From the NCBI RefSeq assembly GCF_000348785.1, contig NC_020520.1:4526001-4590000 (forward strand): a stretch of 64,000 nt of DNA, written 5' to 3'. This document shows, piece by piece, positions 40,941 to 49,555 of this stretch. Position 1 is the stretch's first letter; the number at the start of each line of letters is the position of its first letter. The translations under genes were made by a program, and so were the position numbers. Source of the DNA: Ilumatobacter coccineus YM16-304. Its GTDB lineage: Bacteria > Actinomycetota > Acidimicrobiia > Acidimicrobiales > Ilumatobacteraceae. The notes under the pieces are model-generated. The model had not been told where the DNA came from. It made no database searches and worked only from the letters and a program-made list of their open reading frames with translations.

Positions 40941-41711
40941 ATGTTGACCTCGACCGAAGCAACCGAGCAGTGGAACCGAAACGGCTGGCTCCTCGTCGAC
41001 GACGCCGTCGACGAACGCGGCCTCGCCGAACTCCGCGAGGCGATCGACGAACTCACGGCGTGGGCGTCGAACGACGGCCCGGGCCTCCACCACTTCGAGC
41101 AGACCGACAGCGGGCCGGCGCTCGCTCGATCGGAGCGATTCGCCGACGTGCACGAGCGCCTCGGCGCGTTCGTGCGCTCCGGCATCGTCACCGACGTGGT
41201 CGGCGCGATGTTGGGCGAGCCGGCGGTGCTGTTCAAGGAGAAGGTCAACTACAAGCATCCGGGTGGCGGCGGCTTCGCCCCGCACCAGGACGCTCCGGCC
41301 TACCGCTTCGTCGACCACCACGTGTCGGTCATGGTGCCGATCGATCCGGCCACGGTGGCGAGCGGTTGCCTGTGGTTCGCCCCCGGGCACACGCACGGCC
41401 AACTCGACACCGACGAGCGTGGGCGTCTCACCGATGCCGCGGTGGCGAGCCTCGACTGGCAGCCGATCGAGGTGCGGCCGGGGCAGTTGCTCGCGTTCGA
41501 TTCGTACGCGCCGCATCGCAGCGACACGAACACGACCAACCACCCGCGCCGAGCGCTGTACCTCACGTACAACGCGGCGAGTCGCGGCGACTTCCGTGAG
41601 GCGTACTACGCCGACAAGGACACCGAGTTCGCTCGCGGCGGCGCTCGTTCGGCGAGCGGCACGGTGCGCGTGAGCATCAGCGACGACTTCCTCGGCCGTC
41701 CCGTCGCCTGA
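40941..41711 (+). CDS. PhyH-family dioxygenase, PhnY-like paralog
   Basis: 256 residues, a stand-alone Fe(II)/2-oxoglutarate dioxygenase. Metal ligands His115 and Asp117 (FAPHQDAPAYRF) and His192 (YAPHRSDTN), with Arg204 for 2-oxoglutarate. The run KEKVNYKHPGGGGF is close to the corresponding KEKINHKLPGGAGF of the fusion protein next door, so the two are paralogs. It is divergent from the fusion gene and probably hydroxylates a related phosphonate or amine. TAGCGT lies 7 bases before the ATG, supporting this start over an in-frame upstream one. Confidence 0.87.
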   Translation: MLTSTEATEQWNRNGWLLVDDAVDERGLAELREAIDELTAWASNDGPGLHHFEQTDSGPALARSERFADVHERLGAFVRSGIVTDVVGAMLGEPAVLFKEKVNYKHPGGGGFAPHQDAPAYRFVDHHVSVMVPIDPATVASGCLWFAPGHTHGQLDTDERGRLTDAAVASLDWQPIEVRPGQLLAFDSYAPHRSDTNTTNHPRRALYLTYNAASRGDFREAYYADKDTEFARGGARSASGTVRVSISDDFLGRPVA

Positions 41712-41721
41712 CCGGATCTGG

Positions 41722-41988
41722 TTGACTCGTCGTATCAGCGCAGCACGACGACCCGACCCCGGCCACCGCGATTCCGGTCTCGATCCTGATCTCCTTGTCG
41801 ACGACCATGTCGACGACGACGGTGCAGAGGTCGATCCCGATCGTCTGTCGGTGTGCGCGTACTGGCGCTGCGGCGAACTGTTCGAGCGACGCACGGCGAA
41901 CCAGCGGTACTGCCGCAAGGCGTGTCGCAGCCGTCAGAACAAGTGGCAGCGCGCGGTCGAGCGGCGTCGGCTTCGATCGGGCGGCTGA
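41722..41988 (+). CDS. Small zinc-ribbon-like protein
   Basis: Up to 88 residues from a TTG; the true start is unclear. The C-terminal 40 residues hold four cysteines in a CxxxxC...CRKAC arrangement (CAYWRCGEL and RYCRKACRSRQNKWQR), followed by a basic tail, like small zinc fingers that bind nucleic acid. The N-terminal half is Asp/Pro-rich and may not be translated. It begins 10 bases after the PhnY-like paralog and may be co-transcribed with it. Function is unknown. Confidence 0.5.
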   Translation: MTRRISAARRPDPGHRDSGLDPDLLVDDHVDDDGAEVDPDRLSVCAYWRCGELFERRTANQRYCRKACRSRQNKWQRAVERRRLRSGG

Positions 41989-42012
41989 CCCGACGACGCC
42001 GGCGCTACGCCA

Positions 42013-42585
42013 TCAGTAGCCGAGGAACGCGCTGACGTGCTCGATGACCGGAGCGTCGTTCTTCGGTGCGTGGTTGCCGTCGACCCACTCGACCGTGGTC
42101 GGGCCGGCAACCGCTGGCACGTGTTCGCCGAACTCGTCGGGCGTGCCGAACGGGTCCTTGCGGCCCGAGACGAAGAGTGTCGGGACGGCGATGTCGGGGA
42201 AGTGTTCGACGCGCAGGTTGTCGGGCTTGCCCGGCGGATGCAACGGATACGACAGCAGCACCAGGGCCGCGGCGGGCAGGCCTTCGGCCACGGCGACCGA
42301 ACACGACCGCCCACCGAAACTGCGACCGCCGTACGCGAGTCGGTCGAGTGACACGCCGAGCTCGGCGGCGAACGCTTCGCTCGCGGCGACGATCTTCTTC
42401 ACGGCGCTCGGCACGCGGTTGGTGCCGAGCGTGAGCCGGAGCACGGGAAGGTCGGTCAGCGCCTCGTCGATGGCGACGAGGGTGTGGTGATCGCGGTCGG
42501 CGCTCGCTCCCGGAGTGAGCACCAGTCCTGCCGGCCGGTTGCGTTTCGTGAATGGCGATGAGGTCACGATCGAAGCATCGCGCAC
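42013..42585 (-). CDS. Alpha/beta-hydrolase of the KANL3/Tex30 (dienelactone-hydrolase-like) type
   Basis: 190 residues from a GTG (a second GTG at 42567 is also possible). The nucleophile elbow is YGGRSFGGRS, with Asp in VSGRKDPFG and His in WVDGNHAPK, so the triad is complete. Small bacterial relatives of human TEX30 are uncharacterised. No signal peptide. It follows the TetR gene in the same direction after a 13-base gap and may be controlled with it. Confidence 0.78.
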   Translation of the reverse strand: MRDASIVTSSPFTKRNRPAGLVLTPGASADRDHHTLVAIDEALTDLPVLRLTLGTNRVPSAVKKIVAASEAFAAELGVSLDRLAYGGRSFGGRSCSVAVAEGLPAAALVLLSYPLHPPGKPDNLRVEHFPDIAVPTLFVSGRKDPFGTPDEFGEHVPAVAGPTTVEWVDGNHAPKNDAPVIEHVSAFLGY

Positions 42586-42598
42586 CGAGACCGACTCG

Positions 42599-43201
42599 TC
42601 AGCGCCAGGTGTCGACGAGGTCGCGCACGGCGTCGATGTGTCGACGGATCTCGGCGAGGTCGCCCGATCGACTGATCACCTGAAGGCCTTGCAGACACGT
42701 GAGGAGCAAGGTGCTGCGACTCGCGACGAGCTCATCGCTCGATTCGCCATCGGGCTGCACCCGTTCGACGAGAATGGAGAGTGCGGCGCGCAACGCACCA
42801 CGGGACTGGGACCCGAAGTTCTCGAACCCTGGCGCTGTTCCATGCAGTTCGTTGCTCGCCATGACGAGCAGGCAGCCGTCTCGCCCCGCGCCCTCGACGA
42901 CATTGTCTTCGAAGAGGTCCAAGAAGTACTGGACGGCCTCGACACCGGTACCCGCCGACTCGATGAACCGCGCGAACGCATCGAGGCGAACGTCGAGGTA
43001 GCGACGCAGCACGGTGGCGAACAGTTCTTCCTTGGTACCGAAGGTGCGGTACAGGCTGGGCTTGTGGACGCCCGTTGCCTCGACGATGTCGCTCATCGAT
43101 GTCGCCGCGTAGCCCTGGCGCCAGAAGAGGGCAGTCACCTGGTCGAGCACGAGCGCTTCGTCGAACGAGCGCGGCCTACCAAGTGTGCTGGTGTCTGCCA
43201 T
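42599..43201 (-). CDS. TetR-family transcription regulator
   Basis: 200 residues. The DNA-binding domain covers residues 10-58 (ALFWRQGYAATSMSDIVEATGVHKPSLYRTFG in pieces). The C-terminal domain has HGTAPGFENFG and other features of regulators of short-chain dehydrogenases or efflux. TACAGT lies 6 bases before the ATG at 43201, which fixes the start over a much longer upstream frame. It is divergent from an SDR gene; the gap contains a clean palindrome that is likely its operator. Confidence 0.88.
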   Translation of the reverse strand: MADTSTLGRPRSFDEALVLDQVTALFWRQGYAATSMSDIVEATGVHKPSLYRTFGTKEELFATVLRRYLDVRLDAFARFIESAGTGVEAVQYFLDLFEDNVVEGAGRDGCLLVMASNELHGTAPGFENFGSQSRGALRAALSILVERVQPDGESSDELVASRSTLLLTCLQGLQVISRSGDLAEIRRHIDAVRDLVDTWR

Positions 43202-43263
43202 ATTGACACTGTAAGGGCAACGTCTGTTTTGAACCAATCGGTTGCAATGTCCAGACGAACTCC

Positions 43264-43277
43264 ATACCGTTCGGTAT
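43264..43277. promoter_or_regulatory. TetR-type operator candidate
   Basis: ATACCG-TT-CGGTAT, a perfect 6-bp inverted repeat, sits between the divergent TetR and SDR genes, 53 bases before the SDR ATG. A weaker AACC-AATC-GGTT repeat lies at 43232-43243, closer to the TetR promoter. Confidence 0.6.
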
Positions 43278-43329
43278 CGAATTGGTGGAAGCGCAATGGG
43301 GCGATCCAGGAACGAAGGAGCGCTCACTC

Positions 43330-44379
43330 ATGTCCAACCGAACTCGAACCGTCGTGATCACCGGCGCAGACTCCGGAATCGGCTTCGAGGCCGCGGTCCA
43401 GTTCGCGAACACCGGCTTCGGGCGGGTTGTCGTCACCGCCCGCACCGACGCCAAGGCCGAGCAGGCTGTCACCGCGCTCGTCGCGAGGAGCGGTACGACG
43501 GTGTTCACCCCGCTCACACTCGATCTCGACGACCGTGCGTCGATCGACGCTGCCGCCGACACGCTCGTCGAGAGCGGCACCACCGACGTGCTCGTCCTCA
43601 ACGCCGGGGGGCTGCCGCGCCGCAAGCTCGTGCGCTCCAGCGCCGGCATCGAACGGCACGCTGCGGCGCTCACCGGGCATCACCGCTTCACCATGCGTCT
43701 CCTCGAAACGGGTGGGCTCTCGCCGTCGGCGCGGATCATGATCGCCGGTTCCGAATCGCTGCGGGGCGATCTCCCGATCGTGAAGCCACTCGACGTCGAT
43801 CGGCTGGCGAAGAAGTACTACGACGGCAACCTCGAGCGGCTGATCGAAGCGATCATGCGCGTCGAATCCCCCATCCGGTACAACGCCATCGCACAGTTCG
43901 CGACCACGAAGCTGTTCGCTGCCTGGTGGGCCGCTGCGCTCTCCCGCCGTCTCCCCGCCGGCATGACGGTCAACGCCATCGCTCCAGGCAGCACGCCCGA
44001 AACCAACGGGTTCGACGACACCCCCATGCTGTCTCGCCGAATCGCGACTTCGGTGATGTGGTTGATTCCCCGGTCGACCCAGCCGGTGGCCGCTGCGGCG
44101 GGCCGCTACCTCGTGGCAGCGAACTTCGGTTCCGAGATCAACGGCGCGTTCTTCGCGTCCCGCCCGCGTCGGTCGGCAGGGCCGATGGTGCACAACGAGC
44201 TGGTCGACGCTACGAATCCGCGAGTGCTGCGTTGCCTGTGGAACGCGACCGAGCGGCTGGCGGGACGACACGACGTCGCCCTGCCGAACCCGGCCCCGGC
44301 TCACGCTCCCGAGGGCACGCACATCCCCCGGCCGGTCCGGCCCACCGGACCGATCATCACCGCCGCCTGCTCGCAGTAG
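43330..44379 (+). CDS. Short-chain dehydrogenase-like protein without the catalytic Tyr
   Basis: 349 residues. The nucleotide site is ITGADSGIGFE, and LNAGG is the NAG motif; an Ser lies in MIAGSES. At the YxxxK position the sequence reads QFATTKLF, so Tyr is Phe190 with Lys194 kept. The protein resembles plant-type protochlorophyllide/retinol-like SDRs in length. Reductase activity may be lost or altered; it could bind cofactor only. AAGGAG is 9 bases before the ATG. It is divergent from a TetR gene that probably represses it. Confidence 0.8.
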   Translation: MSNRTRTVVITGADSGIGFEAAVQFANTGFGRVVVTARTDAKAEQAVTALVARSGTTVFTPLTLDLDDRASIDAAADTLVESGTTDVLVLNAGGLPRRKLVRSSAGIERHAAALTGHHRFTMRLLETGGLSPSARIMIAGSESLRGDLPIVKPLDVDRLAKKYYDGNLERLIEAIMRVESPIRYNAIAQFATTKLFAAWWAAALSRRLPAGMTVNAIAPGSTPETNGFDDTPMLSRRIATSVMWLIPRSTQPVAAAAGRYLVAANFGSEINGAFFASRPRRSAGPMVHNELVDATNPRVLRCLWNATERLAGRHDVALPNPAPAHAPEGTHIPRPVRPTGPIITAACSQ

Positions 44380-44380
44380 T

Positions 44381-44398
44381 CGAACCCGCTCGGGTTCG
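44381..44398. terminator. Terminator-like hairpin between SDR and DinB genes
   Basis: CGAACCCG-CT-CGGGTTCG is a perfect 8-bp stem one base after the SDR stop and 36 bases from the convergent DinB stop. No T-run. Confidence 0.5.
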
Positions 44399-44433
44399 GC
44401 CCGCCGCTCGGCTCGCAACTCCGCTCGGCGGCG

Positions 44434-44967
44434 TCAGTCGGCCGACGACACCGGATCTTCTTCAGCCCACGCGTAGTGCATGCGGCCGTGGTCGGCGTTG
44501 GCGGCCATGATCCCACCGACGGTGCCGTCGGCCCACGGCGCTCCGGGGATCTTCGACTCGAGTTGCTCGTCCGACAGTTCGGCGAGCAGCGCGATCGTGT
44601 CGGCACGCACCTCCTGACCGATGCGCACGAGTTCGATGAACGGTTTGCCGCTGTGCTCGGCCTTCCATTCCTCCGTCCACTCGTGGATCGACGCCATGAT
44701 CTCGTCCATCGACTGCGGCGAGCCGTCGCCGCGCAGACGGGGTTCCAGGCCGTCTTCGCCCGACACGTGCCGGCGGAACATCGCATTCCAGTTCCGCTCG
44801 ATGAGCGTGGTGTGCACGAAGTGGTCGGCGAACGACCAGCGGCTGTCGGGGTCGTGCTCGCTGAAGGTGCGCGGTGCCGACAGTTCCGCCTCCGACATGG
44901 CACCGAGTCGCTCGATCAACCAGGCGCGGTCGCGGTTGAGTTTGATCTCGATCTCCATCCGATTCAT
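44434..44967 (-). CDS. DinB/ClbS-like four-helix protein
   Basis: 177 residues. It has a helical bundle with SFADHFVHTTLIERNW (first conserved His) and DHGRMHYAW near the end, the pattern of DinB-superfamily thiol-dependent or colibactin-resistance-like (ClbS/DfsB) proteins. Metal binding by three His is usual in the superfamily. Function is unknown; mycothiol-dependent S-transferases of actinobacteria belong to this fold. TACCGT lies 6 bases before the ATG at 44967, which argues against the 836-codon frame that runs through from 46944. Confidence 0.72.
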   Translation of the reverse strand: MNRMEIEIKLNRDRAWLIERLGAMSEAELSAPRTFSEHDPDSRWSFADHFVHTTLIERNWNAMFRRHVSGEDGLEPRLRGDGSPQSMDEIMASIHEWTEEWKAEHSGKPFIELVRIGQEVRADTIALLAELSDEQLESKIPGAPWADGTVGGIMAANADHGRMHYAWAEEDPVSSAD

Positions 44968-45057
44968 GCGCCGACGGTAGCCATCGCCACCGAGCGGGTC
45001 GTCACTCGGTGACGGAATCGCCAGGCAGATGCGGGCCGGAGGTGACAACATGAGCAC

Positions 45058-45504
45058 ATGGCCACCGATGCCGATCAGGGCGGTGAGGCTCCGTGCTGGG
45101 CGCACCTCGTCGACGATCTCGATCCGCCTGCGTCGGCGCCGCCGATTCGATCGTCGAACACGATCCTGTACTGCGACGCGTGGCTCGACGTGGTGGCCTT
45201 CTACCGCGACCGGCTCGGCTTGCGCACGACGATGGAGCGCGACTGGTTCGTCGAGTTCGAACTGCATCCGGGAGCGCGCGTGAGCGTCGCCGACGCGAGC
45301 CGGGCGACGGTGGCTGCGGGTACCGGCCAGGGCGTCACGTTGAGTGTGGGTGTCGACGACATCGCGGCCGCTCGCGCGTGGCTCCACTCGACGGGCATCG
45401 ACGTGCCGGCACCGACGATGCGGTGGGGCGCCCATCAGTTCTTCATCCACGACCCCGCCGGCAACCGCATCGAGTTCTGGTCGCCGCTCCCCGACCCGAG
45501 CTGA
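45058..45504 (+). CDS. VOC (glyoxalase/bleomycin-resistance) family protein
   Basis: 148 residues. A 35-residue Asp/Ala-rich leader is followed by one VOC module: NTILYCDAWLDVVAFYRDRLGL, FVEFELHPGARVSV, and the C-terminal FFIHDPAGNRIEFW. The typical metal ligands (His/Glu) are partly visible at FELH and IEFW. Substrate unknown. The start could be earlier or later; GACAAC lies 8 bases before this ATG. A perfect palindrome (GCCGACCGGTCGGC, 45505-45518) just after the stop may act as terminator. Confidence 0.78.
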   Translation: MATDADQGGEAPCWAHLVDDLDPPASAPPIRSSNTILYCDAWLDVVAFYRDRLGLRTTMERDWFVEFELHPGARVSVADASRATVAAGTGQGVTLSVGVDDIAAARAWLHSTGIDVPAPTMRWGAHQFFIHDPAGNRIEFWSPLPDPS

Positions 45505-45542
45505 GCCGACCGGTCGGCGGGTCGGCCACGTCGTGACGCTGG

Positions 45543-46427
45543 TCAGGTGGTGAGGGGGAGGATCTCGGTGGCGAGCATCTCGAGTTCGGCCGTCCAATCG
45601 GCCGGCGGAGCGAGCGGGCGGAGCAGGAACTTCGAGAAGCCGGCGTCGAGCCAGTCGTCGATGCGCGTGCGCAGCGCGTCCATCCCGATCGGGACGAGAT
45701 CGTCGACCGAGCCGGAGCGGCGGCGCGCAGCGAGTCGCTCGGCGACCGCGTCGGGAAGTGGGCCGGTCGAGTAGTAGAGGTTGACGCCGTAGTGCTCCGG
45801 GTCGACCGTGCGGCCGGCAGCGTCGGCCGCTCGCTCGATCTCCACGCGGAGTTCGGCGGCTTCGGCGGGCAGCAGCAGACCGGGCATCCAGCCGTCGCCG
45901 AGTTGGCCGCACCGACGGAGCGCTCCGGGCACCTGTCCGGCGAGCCAGATCTCCAACGGCTGCTGCACCGGCGTGGGTGTGACCCGCACGCCCGAGAGCG
46001 GGTAGCGATCTCCCGCGTGGTCGATCGTCTCCCCCGACCAGAGCCGGCGGAGCAGCGGAACGACTTCGGCGAGCGCGGCGGAGCGTTCGGAGCGGGCGAG
46101 CACCTGGGCGCCGGTATCGGCTTCGTCGGGGAGGCCGAGCACGCCGACGATGAGCAGTCGACCGCCCGACAAACGATCGAGTTGGGCGAGTTGGCGTGCG
46201 AGGAGCACCGGGTTCTTGCCGGGGATGACGAGGTGCGAACCGAGCTTGAGGCGGGTGGTGCGCGCCGCGGCGAACGTGAGCGCCACGATCGGGTCGAGGG
46301 TGGATTGGAGCCAGACCTCCGGGATCCACACCGAGTCGAACCGCAACCGTTCGAGGTCGTCGATGATCGCTGGGAAGTCGTCGGTGCCCACCTCGGGGCC
46401 GATCGTCACGCCGAATCGCACCTTCAT
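45543..46427 (-). CDS. LLM-class F420-dependent oxidoreductase
   Basis: 294 residues of a luciferase-like TIM barrel. Recognisable parts are RFGVTIGPEVG at the start, SVWIPEVWL, RTTRLKLGSHLVIPGKNPVLLARQLAQLDRLSGGRL, and PLEIWLAGQVPGALRR with GDGW. In actinobacteria such proteins usually use coenzyme F420. The substrate cannot be inferred. No -10/start leaderless signature was found, and the ATG at 46427 was chosen by fit to the family. Confidence 0.85.
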   Translation of the reverse strand: MKVRFGVTIGPEVGTDDFPAIIDDLERLRFDSVWIPEVWLQSTLDPIVALTFAAARTTRLKLGSHLVIPGKNPVLLARQLAQLDRLSGGRLLIVGVLGLPDEADTGAQVLARSERSAALAEVVPLLRRLWSGETIDHAGDRYPLSGVRVTPTPVQQPLEIWLAGQVPGALRRCGQLGDGWMPGLLLPAEAAELRVEIERAADAAGRTVDPEHYGVNLYYSTGPLPDAVAERLAARRRSGSVDDLVPIGMDALRTRIDDWLDAGFSKFLLRPLAPPADWTAELEMLATEILPLTT

Positions 46428-46521
46428 GCAGCCACCCTGGCATGCGCGCGACGGCGTTTCGTATGCGGGCGCTTCGGTCCCGCCACTGGGGCGGCGATGG
46501 TCGCGGCGGTACTGTCGGCGG

Positions 46522-47196
46522 GTGGCGCCGGCGAGACGACGAAAGCTGTTGGCGGCACTCGCGGTGATCACCGTCGTCGCAGCGTTCTTCGTCGGCGGCG
46601 GGTACTCGTGGGTGCGCGGCGACGGCAACGTCGAGGAGTTGCTCACCGAGACCGGCATCGTCGGCCCGCTCGTGTTCGTGGGGGTCATGTGGCTCACGCA
46701 GCCGCTCGGCGTGCCGGGCTTCGTCTACATGGCGCCGGCGGGCATCGTGTGGCCCGCGCCGACGGCCGTCGCCCTGGCGTGGGTCGGCAACATGGGCGCG
46801 AGCTACCTCGCGTTCACGTTCGCCAGATGGTTCGCTCGTGACTGGGTGAGCGAGCGCATCCCGGCGCGCATGGGCGTGTTCTACGACCGGCTCGAAACGG
46901 GTGGGTTGTGGCCGGTGGTGCTGCTTCGTCTCGTGTTCGGGCAACTCCCGCCTGCCGACTGGATGCTCGGCGTCACCCGGGTGTCGACGCGGACGTTCGT
47001 GATCGGCACCGGCATCGGGATCGTTCCGGGCGTGGTGCTGTTCGTCGTCGCCGGTGGTGGGCTGCTCGACGCGCTCGCCGACATGTCGACCGCCACGCGG
47101 CGGGCGATCATCGTCGTGCTCGTGGCGTGTGCGATCGGTCGGCGAGTGTGGATTCGACGGCGGCGACGTGCCGCCGCGAGCGGCCCTGCCGCGTAA
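46522..47196 (+). CDS. VTT/DedA (SNARE-associated) membrane protein
   Basis: 224 residues with five or six hydrophobic segments. The VTT motif region is GFVYMAPAGIVWPAPTAVALAWVGNMGASYLAFTFAR in pieces, then RLETGGLWPVVLLRLVFGQLPPADWMLGV. TVP38/DedA proteins act in membrane lipid or polyprenyl-phosphate movement. It starts with GTG at 46522, with TACTGT exactly 6 bases upstream. A basic RRRRR tail faces the cytoplasm. Confidence 0.86.
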   Translation: MAPARRRKLLAALAVITVVAAFFVGGGYSWVRGDGNVEELLTETGIVGPLVFVGVMWLTQPLGVPGFVYMAPAGIVWPAPTAVALAWVGNMGASYLAFTFARWFARDWVSERIPARMGVFYDRLETGGLWPVVLLRLVFGQLPPADWMLGVTRVSTRTFVIGTGIGIVPGVVLFVVAGGGLLDALADMSTATRRAIIVVLVACAIGRRVWIRRRRRAAASGPAA

Positions 47197-47285
47197 CCGA
47201 GGCCGGTTCGGTTCGGGTTCGGAGTGCGGCCGTTGTGCGTCGCCCGACCGGCCGTGGGCGCGAGGGCGATGGCTACTGTCGACAC

Positions 47286-49457
47286 ATGATCGAGACGAAG
47301 AAGACCTTCTGTCGGGTGTGCCACGCGGCGTGCCCGATGGAGATCGACGTCGAGGACGGTCAGCAGATCGTGGCCGTTCGTGGCGACCGGACCGACCCGT
47401 TGTTCGAGGGCTACACGTGCATCAAAGGACGCCAACTCGGCGACCAGTATCACGACCCGGCGCGCCTCCGCGGCCCGCTCCGGCGGCGCCCCGACGGCAC
47501 GTTCGAGTCGGTTTCGTCGTCGGAGGCGCTCGACGAGATCGCGGCGAAAATCGCGGCGATCGTCAGCGAGCACGGCCCGCGCGCGGTGGCGAGCTACACC
47601 GGCACCGGCGCGTATCAGAACAGTGTCGGCGTGCCGATGGCGATGGCCTGGCACAAGGGGTTCGACTCGCCGTCGATCTACACGTCGCTCACGATCGACC
47701 AGCCGGCGCACCGTTCGTCGCTGCTGCGGCTCGGCGCATGGGAGGCCGGGTGGCACAACTTCACCGACTCCGACGTGTCGCTGGCCGTCGGGTACAACCC
47801 GATGGTGTCGAGCTACGCAGCGGGCGGCGGTTTGCAGGGCACCAACCCGTTCGTCAAGCTGCGCGAGGCCAAGGCTCGCGGGTTGAAGCTCATCGTCATC
47901 GATCCGCGTCGCAGCGAGTTGGCGACCCAGGCCGACGTGTGGCTCCAGGTGAAGCCGGGCGAGGATCCGACGCTGCTCGCGGCGATCATCAACGTCGTGC
48001 TCGCCCGCGGGCTGCACGATGCCGAGTTCTGCGAGGCCCACGTCGAGCCGGGCCATCTCGACGCGCTGGCCGCGTCGGTGGCTCCGTTCACGCTCGACCA
48101 CGCGGCAGCGCGTTGCGACGTGTCGGCGGCCGACATCGAGGCCGCCGCGGTGATGTTCGCCGAGGCCGAGCGTGGCAGCGCCGGGTCGGGAACCGGGCCC
48201 AACATGGCGCCGCACGGCACGCTCATGGAGTCGCTCGCGCTGACGCTCAACGTGCTGTGCGGTCGGGTCAACCGTGAGGGCGATGTGCTGGAGAGCCCGT
48301 ACATGCTGTTCCCCGGCGACACGCGCCGGGCCCAGGTGATCGCGCCGAGCGATCCGACGCCGGGCACGCCGCAGCGGGTGCGTGGCTTGCGTGGTCTGCC
48401 CGACGAGATGCTCACCAACGCGCTCAACGACGAGATCCTGCTCGAGGGTGAGGGGCAGGTGAAGGCGTTGATCGTGAGCGGCGGCAACCCGGTGCAGGCG
48501 TTCCCCGATCAGGCCAAGACGCTCGAAGCGATGGCCGCGCTCGACCTGCTCGTGGTGATCGACCACCGCATGACCGCCACCGCCGAGGTCGCCGACTACG
48601 TGATCGCCCCGCGCGGTCAACTCGAACGGGCCGACGTTCCGAACGTGATGGATCGCCGCTTCCCGGCGCCGTACACCAACTACACCGATGCGGTCATCGA
48701 CTCGGGTGACGACGTGCTCAACGAGTGGGAGGTGTTCGCCGGGATCGCCGCGCGCAACGGCACGCCGATCGACCTGCCGGGTGGGCGACTGCCGCTCGAC
48801 GGCAGGGTCGGCGACCTGACCGACCACGACATCATCGACCACGTCTTCGCCAAGGCGCGGCTGCCGATGGACGAGTGGCGGGCGCAGCGCGGCGTCATCC
48901 ATCACGACCGGGCGATCCGCGTGGTTGCCGCCGACCCGGACGCGTCGGCGAAGTTCTCGATCGCGCCCGCCGACGTGGTGGCCGAGCTGGCCGAGGTACG
49001 TGCCGAGCACGCCGGCGTCGAGATCCTCCCCGGCTACGACGCCGAGGAGTTCCCGTTCCGGCTGATCGGCCGACGCCTCAAGCATGCGTTGAACTCACTC
49101 GGCGGTGAGCTGCCCGGCCTCGCTCGGGTGGCCACCACCAACTACGCCTACGTGCACCCCGACGACATGGCCACGCTCGGCGTTGAAGCCGGCGATCTGC
49201 TCGAGATCACGTCGGTGCGGTCGGCGGTGGTCGGCGTCGTCGAGCCCGATCCCGACCTGAAGCGCGGTGTGGTCGCGATGTCGCACTCGTGGGGCGGCGC
49301 GTCGTTGACCGACGAGAAGGTGCGCGAGATCGGCACGCCGACCAATCGCCTCGTCGCCAGCGATGCCGGCACCGACCGGGTGACCGGTCTGCCGGTGATG
49401 AGTGCCATCCCCGTTCGCCTCCGCAAGACCACCGACGAGGCACTCGTCGGCGCCTGA
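47286..49457 (+). CDS. Molybdopterin-dependent oxidoreductase with Fe-S cluster
   Basis: 723 residues of the DMSO-reductase superfamily. The N-terminal 4Fe-4S site is CRVCHAACPM with the fourth Cys in YTCIKG. The Mo-bis-MGD domains include YTGTGAYQNSVGVPMA, LKLIVIDPRRSELATQADVW and the C-terminal MoCo-binding FRLIGRRLKHALNS to SHSWGGASLTDE. No Tat signal is present, so it is a cytoplasmic, possibly NAD- or flavin-linked enzyme with unknown substrate. TACTGT lies 6 bases before the ATG. Confidence 0.9.
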   Translation: MIETKKTFCRVCHAACPMEIDVEDGQQIVAVRGDRTDPLFEGYTCIKGRQLGDQYHDPARLRGPLRRRPDGTFESVSSSEALDEIAAKIAAIVSEHGPRAVASYTGTGAYQNSVGVPMAMAWHKGFDSPSIYTSLTIDQPAHRSSLLRLGAWEAGWHNFTDSDVSLAVGYNPMVSSYAAGGGLQGTNPFVKLREAKARGLKLIVIDPRRSELATQADVWLQVKPGEDPTLLAAIINVVLARGLHDAEFCEAHVEPGHLDALAASVAPFTLDHAAARCDVSAADIEAAAVMFAEAERGSAGSGTGPNMAPHGTLMESLALTLNVLCGRVNREGDVLESPYMLFPGDTRRAQVIAPSDPTPGTPQRVRGLRGLPDEMLTNALNDEILLEGEGQVKALIVSGGNPVQAFPDQAKTLEAMAALDLLVVIDHRMTATAEVADYVIAPRGQLERADVPNVMDRRFPAPYTNYTDAVIDSGDDVLNEWEVFAGIAARNGTPIDLPGGRLPLDGRVGDLTDHDIIDHVFAKARLPMDEWRAQRGVIHHDRAIRVVAADPDASAKFSIAPADVVAELAEVRAEHAGVEILPGYDAEEFPFRLIGRRLKHALNSLGGELPGLARVATTNYAYVHPDDMATLGVEAGDLLEITSVRSAVVGVVEPDPDLKRGVVAMSHSWGGASLTDEKVREIGTPTNRLVASDAGTDRVTGLPVMSAIPVRLRKTTDEALVGA

Positions 49458-49555
49458 CGCGAGCGTGGTCGGCCGCCACGATTTCGGCGACGGCGACCTG
49501 ATACACCTGATCGAAGGCAGCGTCGAAGGGGTCGCTGGCCGAGGAGGTTCTCGAC

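Noticed and set aside
44434-46944. 836-codon minus-strand frame spanning DinB, VOC and LLM genes
   Set aside because: Only the last 177 codons have a family match and a TACCGT-N6-ATG start; the rest overlaps two other genes and is basic shadow sequence.
46881-49085. 734-codon minus-strand frame over the molybdopterin oxidoreductase
   Set aside because: Plus-strand protein has Fe-S and MoCo motifs and a leaderless start; the minus frame has no recognisable domain.
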